Source of the DNA: Alkalibacterium sp046484155
GTDB taxonomy: Bacteria > Bacillota > Bacilli > Lactobacillales > Carnobacteriaceae_A
Reading direction: 5' to 3'
Length of the DNA: 39,656 nucleotides
NCBI RefSeq assembly: GCF_046484155.1
Contig: NZ_JAWOBT010000014.1
Coordinates: 1-39,656, forward strand
Part shown: one piece after another, positions 23,951 to 30,664 of the stretch
Layout of the letters: the number at the start of each line of letters is the position of its first letter
Numbering within the stretch: position 1 is the first letter of the stretch
The notes under the pieces: generated by a model
What the model saw: only the letters and a program-made list of their open reading frames with translations
Told to the model about the DNA's origin: nothing
The model's database searches: none
Translations under genes and position numbers: made by a program

Positions 23951-25141
23951 TCATTGAGAAAAGCGCAATAATAGTTCCTCTGTGAATTTATCATTTTCAT
24001 TGATCCAAGGATTATGACCCGAATTCTCAAACCAGATGATCTCTTTTTTCGGAGCATCAAGTACATTCATGTATTCCTCAACCAAAGATGTAGGCGCATT
24101 AATATCATGGCGTCCTAAAAAAAAGTAAACTGGGACATCAATATTTACGTAATCCTCTCTTAAATCAATTGTATATAATTGCTGGTACACGTGATTAAAG
24201 GTGTTAATAACCCCACGAAAATAGTTGATTTTATCAATCAAGCCATATTCAGGAGAACCAATATCCCGAATAGTGTTATACCCTGTATCATCTATTTCAG
24301 GGTTGTTTGTCATATAATCACTAAGGTAGTTAAGATAGACCGCACTTTTCCATGTAACGTCCTTTCCGTAATAAGGTGGGGGACCATTTTCCTTCAATTT
24401 TTCTATAATTTCATTATCATTTTTTCCCTCTGCAATTTCCAAAGCTATTCTATAATCTATTCGCTCAGTTTCAGCAAAATCGATCATTTGTCCTGTTCCA
24501 ATAAATGCGTGGTAGGCTTCTGGATTTCGGTCAATCAGAAAAATCCCTAACGCACTTCCCCAGGATTCACCGACTAGATAGATTTTGTCCTGTTCAAAAC
24601 GCTCACTTAAATATTTGGTTAATGCATACCCATCCCGAATATAAGTATCATCCGTAATATGCTCAATAGGTTCAGCATCATAGGATTTTCCGGAACCCGG
24701 TTGATCCCAATTCACGACGACAAAATGCTTTTCTAAAGCTGATAACTCATGGCGTACAGCCGCCATCTGTGTTCCTCCTGGACCTCCTGCCAGAAAGAGT
24801 AAAACAGGTTTATTCTTATCCCATCCTCGTAGACTGATCCATTGTTTTCTGCCATTTAGTTCAATCTCAACAAGTTCTGAAATGCTATCTTCAGTAGGGG
24901 TTCCGTTTTCGTCTTGAATACCAGGAGTGTAGGCAGTAATTTGAGAAAAAACAATCAATCCTAAATTCAAAATCATTACTGCGACAAAAAATATCATAAC
25001 CTTTTTTATGCGTTTGATCTGTTCTGGATTTTCTTTTTGTCTAAGACTAGCACCCAAATGGAAAAGTATCAGGCCTATACTGATTACCAAAGTGACGCCA
25101 GCCAAAACGGTTAAAATTAAAAAAGAAATCAGTTGGAACAT
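23951..25141 (-). CDS. Membrane-anchored alpha/beta hydrolase (proline iminopeptidase-like)
   Basis: This 396-residue protein has two N-terminal membrane helices (ISFLILTVLAGVTLVISIGL and VMIFFVAVMILNLGLIVFS) and an alpha/beta hydrolase domain from about residue 100. Visible are the oxyanion-hole motif AGGPGG, WDQPGSGKS, the nucleophile elbow VGESWGSALG, the acid in FLGRHDINAP and the catalytic His in FENSGHNPW. GGxGG together with WDQPGSG is characteristic of proline iminopeptidases (peptidase family S33). The catalytic domain would face outside or inside depending on helix topology, which I cannot settle. The start at ATG 25141 has GGGAGGG seven bases upstream. Single gene; substrate unknown. 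Confidence 0.85.
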   Translation of the reverse strand: MFQLISFLILTVLAGVTLVISIGLILFHLGASLRQKENPEQIKRIKKVMIFFVAVMILNLGLIVFSQITAYTPGIQDENGTPTEDSISELVEIELNGRKQWISLRGWDKNKPVLLFLAGGPGGTQMAAVRHELSALEKHFVVVNWDQPGSGKSYDAEPIEHITDDTYIRDGYALTKYLSERFEQDKIYLVGESWGSALGIFLIDRNPEAYHAFIGTGQMIDFAETERIDYRIALEIAEGKNDNEIIEKLKENGPPPYYGKDVTWKSAVYLNYLSDYMTNNPEIDDTGYNTIRDIGSPEYGLIDKINYFRGVINTFNHVYQQLYTIDLREDYVNIDVPVYFFLGRHDINAPTSLVEEYMNVLDAPKKEIIWFENSGHNPWINENDKFTEELLLRFSQ

Positions 25142-25397
25142 ACTAAAGCCCTCCCACATTAATATTCTCGTTTTTCGAATAATCTGTGTCTCTAACTTAT
25201 TTGTTCATTTCAGTAAAACAACGAATTTTATAATTATATTTAACGATTTGAATCATTCATTACATAAGCTCAACAACTTTTCATCGATGAAACTAACATT
25301 CTTAATAATCACGCGTTTCAAAAATAAAAATATACCTGTACTTCTTAATACGGTTAAATAAAACACTTAGTTTTGAAACATAAATTCATCAACCTCT

Positions 25398-25973
25398 TTA
25401 AATTCCTGAATTGTTTCTCTCTTCCTCATTCAGCACTATTTGCCGTCCAACAAAAGCAAAAACGATTAAAAAGAAGCCTGTAAGCCATCCTCCAAGACTG
25501 AATAGGAGTGGGCCATAAAAAACAAGGCTTGTTCCACTAAAGATAAGTAGAGCCGCTAGAATACCAAACATTTTCATCCCATAGAGAGTGATGAACGGCA
25601 AATAATGTGCCCCAACAATTATCATAGCGGCAGGGAAAAACCACATTTGTCTCTCTAGGATAATAGCTCCTACCAACAAAAAATTTATTGGTACAGTGAA
25701 AGCTATCTGCGAGCCAAGTGCCCACAGTCCATTTTGTTCGCTAACTTTCGCATGTCTTCCCATTATGCGTAAAATCAATTGTGTAAGCGGGAATATAGTC
25801 ACTGACCCAAAGAAAAGAACGATCATTCCATATGCTGGCGAAATAAAAACACTGATTACTGATGCCGTTAACCAAATAAGACCGGATACCAACTGCCCTG
25901 CAAATCCTCCTAAAAAAGCAGTTCTCATTTCAAATTGCGCATCTGCTAAAGTCATACTTTCCTTATTCATCAT
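25398..25973 (-). CDS. DUF7010-like membrane protein
   Basis: This 191-residue membrane protein has about five to six hydrophobic helices after a short hydrophilic start (ESMTLADAQFEMRTAFLGGF). The opening 'TLADAQxEMRxAxLGGxxGQLVSGLIWL' resembles proteins filed under DUF7010; this is from memory and tentative. Conserved Arg and Glu residues lie near the membrane surface, and FPLTQLILRIMGR follows the third helix. A GAGAGGA site precedes the ATG. No partner gene is evident and the family has no known function. Confidence 0.6.
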   Translation of the reverse strand: MMNKESMTLADAQFEMRTAFLGGFAGQLVSGLIWLTASVISVFISPAYGMIVLFFGSVTIFPLTQLILRIMGRHAKVSEQNGLWALGSQIAFTVPINFLLVGAIILERQMWFFPAAMIIVGAHYLPFITLYGMKMFGILAALLIFSGTSLVFYGPLLFSLGGWLTGFFLIVFAFVGRQIVLNEEERNNSGI

Positions 25974-26180
25974 CTGGAATCCTCTCTATCAGTGATTATC
26001 AAATACAAATAACATGCAAAATCATCGTATACCTTTTCGGAAATTTGTGTTTTCAATTGTATTATATATATCTTCTCAGGATACTGAAATTTTTAATCAA
26101 TCAATTATTATGTACACTATCTATAATATAACTCTTACACTAATCTTAATAAACTATTATCCTCTATAACTAACTGTATT

Positions 26181-26219
26181 AAAAAAAAAAAAAGCAGATC
26201 TCTTTAAAAGACCTGCTTC
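26181..26219 (-). terminator. Terminator after the FMN reductase
   Basis: On the minus strand AAGCAGGTCT pairs with AGATCTGCTT (one mismatch) around TTTAAAG and is followed by a run of more than ten T. Confidence 0.88.
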
Positions 26220-26244
26220 TCAATTTCATTCTCATACTATGCAT

Positions 26245-26871
26245 TTAACTGTTTAAGGTATTCCCTTCAACCGGTATAGGCTGTGCATCGAGCATTTCTG
26301 CAAAATGAACTAAATTGTATCCCATGGTTTTTGCATTATTCATTGTGAAATCATTCTTTGTAGCTTCTGCTTCAATAAAGGAAGGTCCTGGACCTGCCTC
26401 ACCAACCCAATACGCATCGACATTAGGTGGTATGGTAAAACCTATGTGTGAGAGTCCGTAAATAATAGAGCTCGAAGCTTTTTTGCCCCCATCTTCATTT
26501 CCGGTTACAACAGCACCACCGACCTTATTGTAATAGATTGCCTGTCCTTTTTCATTCGTTAAACTGCTGCCACCATAAAGTCTTTCTATGGCTTTTGTCG
26601 CTAAACTGCTTTTTTCCCCAAGCCATATCGGAGTGCCGATAATGAGAATGTTAGCTTCTTTTACAGCTTCAAATATTTCAGGCCAGTCATCACCTTCACC
26701 TAGATCGTCTGAAATACCAACAGGAATATTATAATCTGCTAGTCTGAATATTTTCGTCTCTACTTTTTTCTTGTCAAAAATCTTTATCACTTCATCAATT
26801 AGGGCACGAGTATTGGATGTTTGCCCGCTTCCTTTCAAACTGCAATTCAAAACAACTGCTTTTAAAGACAT
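26245..26871 (-). CDS. NAD(P)H-dependent FMN reductase (flavodoxin-fold)
   Basis: This 208-residue flavoprotein of the FMN_red family has the FMN phosphate-binding loop NCSLKGSGQTSNTRALIDEV and the second loop ILIIGTPIWLGEKSSLATKA, as in NADPH-dependent FMN or quinone reductases. The frame is open to 26982, but the proper start is ATG 26871 with GAGGAGG six bases before it. The leader contains three and a half copies of an 11-base repeat (26893-26930) and a possible TATAAT at 26954-26959, an arrangement that suggests regulator binding. A truncated relative lies at 21319-21480. The physiological substrate (quinone, nitro or azo compound) is unknown. Confidence 0.85.
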   Translation of the reverse strand: MSLKAVVLNCSLKGSGQTSNTRALIDEVIKIFDKKKVETKIFRLADYNIPVGISDDLGEGDDWPEIFEAVKEANILIIGTPIWLGEKSSLATKAIERLYGGSSLTNEKGQAIYYNKVGGAVVTGNEDGGKKASSSIIYGLSHIGFTIPPNVDAYWVGEAGPGPSFIEAEATKNDFTMNNAKTMGYNLVHFAEMLDAQPIPVEGNTLNS

Positions 26872-26892
26872 ACTACTCCTCCTCGTTTTATC

Positions 26893-26930
26893 GGTATATA
26901 GTTGGTATATAGTTGGTATATAGTTGGTAT
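26893..26930. repeat. 11-bp tandem direct repeat in the FMN reductase leader
   Basis: GGTATATAGTT is repeated three times without a gap (26893-26903, 26904-26914, 26915-26925) and followed by a partial GGTAT. On the coding strand the unit reads AACTATATACC. One repeat per helical turn puts equivalent bases on the same face of DNA, about 15-55 bases after the likely transcription start and just upstream of the ribosome binding site. Confidence 0.85.
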
Positions 26931-26953
26931 TACTATGATATTTTAAATTCTTC

Positions 26954-26959
26954 ATTATA
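26954..26959 (-). promoter_or_regulatory. Possible -10 box of the FMN reductase gene
   Basis: TATAAT on the minus strand, upstream of the tandem repeats and the gene start. No good -35 box is visible at 17 bases, so an activator may be needed or the true promoter lies elsewhere. Confidence 0.35.
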
Positions 26960-27030
26960 TAAAATTTATCATAATTATACATATAATACTCGTTAGAAGC
27001 CTTTTCTAAATCATAGTGTCATCTATAGTT

Positions 27031-27860
27031 TTACTTGTTTTTCCCATCTATATCTTCAGCCTTTTCCTGTGGGTACACGAGCCTCCATCTGACTACGGCA
27101 TTCATCAAGGAGTGCCATCACTTCTATAGTACTCTTGGCAGAGATCTTCTCTTCTTCTTTCCTTCCGGCACAGATCTCCGCTACTACGATGGAATATCAT
27201 ATGCCAAATAGAAGTTCCTGCATGTCGAATATTTCTTCTTTTCATTTGTCAGATAGTAAATTAAGCTAGACAGTTTCCAGTCTGGTGCATGTTCCAAAAA
27301 TAATTTTATTGGTGTTCTGTAGTTAAAAGACTTTCTAGGAATTTTGTTTTTTAAAATTTCAACGAAGTGTTCAGCGTTTTCTGTTATGGGAATTTACATT
27401 TTAGCCTGAAAGTCTGGGTACTGAAATTTTTTTCCCGCATCATCCATTTCATGCATATCCCCTCTCAGTGTATTTTTTCTGGAATACCTAAAAGTTCATA
27501 GTAATTTCTGACTGCATATGCGCAGAGATATAAGAGGACATTGTCAAGCATGGAAGGTGTGGTAAGTCTTGGGTCATTGGGATATTTCATCAATTGGACG
27601 ACAAATGCACCGTCAACCAACTGTATGTCTCCGATGATGCAAATCTCATCCATTCTTTACTACAATACAGTCTGATTGTTCCGGCACGCATTGCTCTAAG
27701 ACATAGGCAGTTCATCTTATCCCTTTACAAATTCTTCAACTTTTCACTTTATTCTTTTCCAGAAAGCTACGATTTGATTATCTTTTGTCTGCATCAATTA
27801 TTTTGCTGTGGAGTGAGCAATGCCCCGGCACCCAAAGTAAGCCCATCTAAATATAGCCAT
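27031..27860 (-). pseudogene. Decayed copy of the Gfo/Idh/MocA oxidoreductase
   Basis: The whole stretch aligns at DNA level with the intact oxidoreductase at 34928-35920, from the start codon (27858-27860, followed by codons giving RWAY) to the stop (27031-27033, after DGKNK). The clearest part is the 62-residue frame 27465-27653 (YPNDPRLTTPSM, YAVRNYYELLGIPEKI) against HSDNPRLTTPSM and YAVRYCYELFGMPEQI. The N-terminal Rossmann region has a large deletion and the C-terminal part carries several frameshifts. The relic is about 830 bases compared with 993 for the intact gene. Both lie on the same strand about 7 kb apart. Confidence 0.92.
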
Positions 27861-27883
27861 GAGTTTATTTGGATGGGCTTTAT
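27838..27883. repeat. Inverted repeat at the start of the MocA relic
   Basis: AAGCCCATCTAAATA on the left is nearly complementary to TTATTTGGATGGGCTT on the right. The left arm is the beginning of the relic gene on the minus strand. The right arm, read on the plus strand, gives ATG-AGT-TTA-TTT-GGA-TGG-GCT, again like the start of the oxidoreductase (MDKFGWA). It could be a short inverted duplication of the gene start or a hairpin formed secondarily. Confidence 0.5.
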
Positions 27884-28186
27884 TTATTACTTATGACTCT
27901 TATTAATTCTGTCATAAATATAAATTTAATTTGTTCTAATAAAAGTGATTTATGTTAGTATTACAATTATTATCAGTTCTTATACCCATTTCCAAAGCAA
28001 ATATAATTCATTTTTTGAAAACGGTCATGATTCACATAAGTATAATACTGAGACGTACAAAGATAACTAAAATCTTTTAACAATAGCTAGATTAGAGATT
28101 TTTTCTATCATTCTTTTATATTTTACCGAGTAAATCTGCTTTAAATAGCAGAATTTATTCTTAAAGGTAATCTTATAATATAAACG
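27861..28186. other. Intergenic region without recognisable gene
   Basis: About 326 AT-rich bases between two relics. It contains a small hairpin (AAATCTGCT/AGCAGAATTT near 28132-28157) and an isolated TATAAT at 28173-28178. No coding frame with a ribosome binding site was found. Confidence 0.4.
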
Positions 28187-28240
28187 AAAGCAGACCCTAA
28201 AACACTCTCTTATGAAAGTTTTTTTGGGGCCTGCTTTTTA
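28187..28240. terminator. Terminator hairpin beside the chemoreceptor relic
   Basis: AAAGCAGACCCTAAAA pairs with TTTTTTTGGGGCCTGCTTT around a 16-base loop, with a long T-rich run on the plus strand and TTTCGTTTAT on the minus strand. It follows the stop codon of the chemoreceptor relic and was probably its terminator. No plus-strand gene ends here. Confidence 0.7.
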
Positions 28241-28276
28241 TTTATTTTTTTTTAATTAGACGACGAAGAACTTAGA

Positions 28277-28662
28277 TTAAATTTTGAACCTCTCTACAAT
28301 ACTTTGTAGTTTTTGCGCTAATTCTGATAACCCTATAGAATATTTCAGACCAGTTTTGTTCGCCGGACACGGCTCTCTTGAAGTAGTCTCTTTGAGATAA
28401 ATCCAAACCTCCCAATTTCGATTTATAATCGGTTGCCATTACAACGTTACCATTTGAATTAGTTATAAAAATATCTAGAAATCCATATTCACTGCTAGCA
28501 ATATTAAAATATTGATCTATTTCATTATAAGCTTGCTGCCAATCAGAAGAATTTGAACCTTGTTCATCTAAAACCTTTAATCCCTAACGGACATCTGTTA
28601 AATTACTTAATACTATCCCATCTCCGACTCGTTCGTTATAATAACCATTGATTGAGTACAAC
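28277..28662 (-). pseudogene. Methyl-accepting chemotaxis protein relic with internal deletion
   Basis: On the minus strand the first part encodes an extracellular Cache-type sensor fragment: SINGYYNERVGDGIV, an in-frame stop, then QQAYNEIDQYFNIASSEYGF, LDIFITNSNGNVVMATDY and LGGLDLSQRDYFKRAVSGEQ, the last being the typical Cache motif. Directly after NWSEIFY another frame takes over with GLSELAQKLQSIVERFKI and a stop, which is the usual C-terminal end of a chemoreceptor. The HAMP domain and the whole methylation and signalling hairpin (normally over 300 residues) are deleted, as is the N-terminal membrane helix. It implies that the lineage has or had chemotaxis. Confidence 0.82.
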
Positions 28663-28761
28663 TATTATTCACAATTTTTCTTATACTGTTTACTATTATA
28701 TAATCGGCAAATTTCCTAACAATTAATACCTGATTTGATTATTTTGTGAACATTTTAACAT

Positions 28762-28795
28762 AAAAAAGCTAACTTATAATAAGTTAGCTTTTTTA
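28762..28795. terminator. Perfect hairpin terminator
   Basis: AAAAAAGCTAACTTA pairs perfectly with TAAGTTAGCTTTTTT around TAA. It functions equally well on both strands; it stands between the chemoreceptor relic and the next plus-strand operon. Confidence 0.8.
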
Positions 28796-29079
28796 TATGA
28801 TTTTTTTGTTAATATTTTTTAGTAGGATTTTAAATAACAGATCAGTTTTTCTCTTTGCTTCTTTTTTAAAAATTATTATGCTATATTTAAATTGGTATAT
28901 ATTAAGTTACATTATTTTAAAAAATAGCTTGATGATTTCTTGCTTATTAATGGAAAAAACACTAAGTAGCTATCTGCTTTTTCAGGCACTCTAAAAAGTA
29001 AAAGATAGGATATATCCGGTGAGAAAACAAAGAAAAATACTGATATTTAAGACTTACTTATTTTAGGGAGGAAGACAAA

Positions 29080-29427
29080 ATGAAAGCTGCAAAGATAGTT
29101 GCATGGATTGGTTTACTGGCAATGACAGCCGGTTTGGTTAATGGATTCGTCAATGGAGAGTTTCTTGTTGACGGTGGAGCGTTACTCGAAAATCCATGGG
29201 GAATCATGGCTTTGATCGATTTATACGTAGGATTTTCCCTATTTTCCATCTGGATTGTTTACCGGGAAAAAGCAATGTGGAAAATAATAATCTGGGTTGT
29301 CCCGTTGATGATATTTGGTTTTTTAATAGGCAGTATTTATGTTTTAAAGGCGCTGTACGAATCAAAAGGGGACTGGTCTGTTGTCTTTCATGGATTAAAT
29401 AGGGGTGTAAATGATGGAGAAGGTTAG
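29080..29427 (+). CDS. DUF1475-like small membrane protein
   Basis: This 115-residue protein has three or four hydrophobic helices (KIVAWIGLLAMTAGLVNGFV; DLYVGFSLFSIWIVYREK; IIIWVVPLMIFGFLIGSIYV). The patterns LLENPWGIMALIDLYVGF and IWIVYREKAMWKIIIW resemble the DUF1475 family of uncharacterised membrane proteins; assignment from memory. GGGAGG lies nine bases before the ATG. Its last 17 bases overlap the start of the next gene in another frame, so the two are translationally coupled. Confidence 0.7.
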   Translation: MKAAKIVAWIGLLAMTAGLVNGFVNGEFLVDGGALLENPWGIMALIDLYVGFSLFSIWIVYREKAMWKIIIWVVPLMIFGFLIGSIYVLKALYESKGDWSVVFHGLNRGVNDGEG

Positions 29428-30082
29428 AGAATGGATAGAACAACTTTCACTTGTATTTGAGAAGAAAACAATCGACGCCCTTTTCCCCCCTTTTATATTT
29501 TTTCTATCTAATCAGTTGTTTTCTCTTGAATTTGCTAGTGGGATAACCCTTCTATATCTGCTTCTCCTCATCATCTATAGAATAGTCAAAAGACATACAA
29601 AAAAATATGTTTTTGTTGGTGTAGGCGGTGTACTTTTATCTATTGGATTTAGTTTCTTGTCAGGAGATGCAATCAATTATTATATTCCTGGTTTAATAAC
29701 AACAGGACTGATTGCCATCTCCTGCGTAGTATCTCTAATTATTCACCGCCCGTTGGCAGCTTTGATAAGTCACTTAACTAGAGGGTGGCCAATCAACTGG
29801 TACCTGCGAGACGATATTCGTCCGGCTTATAGAAATGTCACGATTCTATGGGCTGTTTACTTTCTGCTTAAACTGCTCATACAAGGCTCTTTGTTTTTAA
29901 GTGGGGAATTTTCTCTTTACTTTTACGTCAATACTATTTTGGGTTGGCCAATGAACATACTCCTACTTATTCTTACTTATGTATTAGGCATCAAAGGTCT
30001 CAGAAAATTATCAGGCCCCAGTGTTGAAGAATTTTTGAACGAGGAAAAGCCCCCTTTTGAAGGCCAGAAGAAGGGATTTTAG
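29411..30082 (+). CDS. DUF3159-like membrane protein
   Basis: This 223-residue integral membrane protein has about six to seven helices. The C-terminal half shows RGWPINWYLRDDIRPAYRNV, ILWAVYFLLKLLIQGSLFLS and ILGWPMNILLLILTYVLGIK, which is very like the DUF3159 pattern (GxPxxW...D...AYxxxTxxWa...F) known mainly from Actinobacteria and distantly related to intracellular septation proteins. It starts ATG-ATG within the end of the upstream gene, with GGGG before it. The two probably form a membrane complex or at least share expression. Function unknown. Confidence 0.65.
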   Translation: MMEKVREWIEQLSLVFEKKTIDALFPPFIFFLSNQLFSLEFASGITLLYLLLLIIYRIVKRHTKKYVFVGVGGVLLSIGFSFLSGDAINYYIPGLITTGLIAISCVVSLIIHRPLAALISHLTRGWPINWYLRDDIRPAYRNVTILWAVYFLLKLLIQGSLFLSGEFSLYFYVNTILGWPMNILLLILTYVLGIKGLRKLSGPSVEEFLNEEKPPFEGQKKGF

Positions 30083-30085
30083 CAT

Positions 30086-30145
30086 AAGCTTCATTTGAAA
30101 AGCATCTGTCTCTTAAAGGGCATGTGCTTTTTTATTTATGAAGCT
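30086..30145 (+). terminator. Terminator after the membrane-protein pair
   Basis: An outer stem (AGCTTCAT/ATGAAGCT) and an inner one (AAAAGCAT/ATGTGCTTTT) enclose a loop, with a T-run within the right arm. It directly follows the stop codon. Pairing is imperfect. Confidence 0.6.
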
Positions 30146-30384
30146 ATTTATTGGTAAATTATCATTGAGTTAATTCTAAAACTCTCGACTTTTATCAAGG
30201 TCACAACCATGATCATCAACTGCAAATACGATGTACTCTTAATTTTAGTCTATTTTAAATACAGAACTCATTTTTCTTGCTTCTACTGGACGATCTCGAT
30301 GTTTTTCTAACTATCAGTTATCGGGGGATTTTCATAATACTTTCGGGGGAAAGCATTGTAAACACCTAGACTTAGTAAAGAATT

Positions 30385-30649
30385 AACACAGCAATGTGTA
30401 AAATTTTATAAAAAAGAAAAGAACCAACAGCTTAACCGTCTGCATAAGCTGACGACCGCATTGATTCAAGACTATTATAATATCGTTTTTGAAGATTTGC
30501 ATACCGTGAACCTGATGAAGAACCGCTATTTGGTAAGAAGTATTGCTGCCCGATCCTGGCGGGAAACCATTCGGATGTTAGCATTAATCTTTCTTGAACC
30601 TCGCAGATTTGTTCAGCTTAAGGACCTTCCCAGAAAATCGGTACTTTAG
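30385..30649 (+). pseudogene. IS200/IS605-type TnpB (OrfB) relic
   Basis: The plus-strand frame encodes NQQLNRLHKLTTALIQDYYN, IVFEDLHTVNLMKNRYLVRS and IAARSWRETIRML, matching the RuvC-II region of TnpB-type proteins (…LIxxYDxIVxEDLxVxxMxKNxxLAxxIxxxSWxxFxxML), including the catalytic Glu of ED-L. The N-terminal part, the zinc-finger and the last catalytic Asp are missing; after RML the homology stops and the tail EPRRFVQLKDLPRKSVL is not TnpB-like. No TnpA was seen. The neighbouring hairpin could be an old element end or simply the sulP terminator. Confidence 0.72.
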
Positions 30650-30656
30650 TGCCGAT
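30637..30656 (-). terminator. sulP terminator hairpin
   Basis: ATCGGTAC and GTGCCGAT pair around TTTA. On the minus strand the hairpin is followed by TTTTCT and lies just after the sulP stop codon. It also overlaps the end of the TnpB relic. Confidence 0.55.
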
Positions 30657-30664
30657 CTAGGTCA

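Noticed and set aside
26893..26930. CRISPR-like array
   Set aside because: The 11-base units are directly adjacent with no spacers, so this is a tandem repeat and not a CRISPR array.
27594..27896. 100-residue plus-strand ORF
   Set aside because: Overlaps the MocA relic antisense; no similarity to any family and no start signal.
28797..28994. 65-residue plus-strand ORF after the hairpin at 28762-28795
   Set aside because: Very AT-rich, starts inside the terminator T-run, has no ribosome binding site and a composition expected from random AT-rich DNA.
30180..30240. Minus-strand reading frame EYIVFAVDDHGCDLDKSREF
   Set aside because: Closed by a stop codon directly upstream and too short to assign; may be another gene scrap but cannot be supported.
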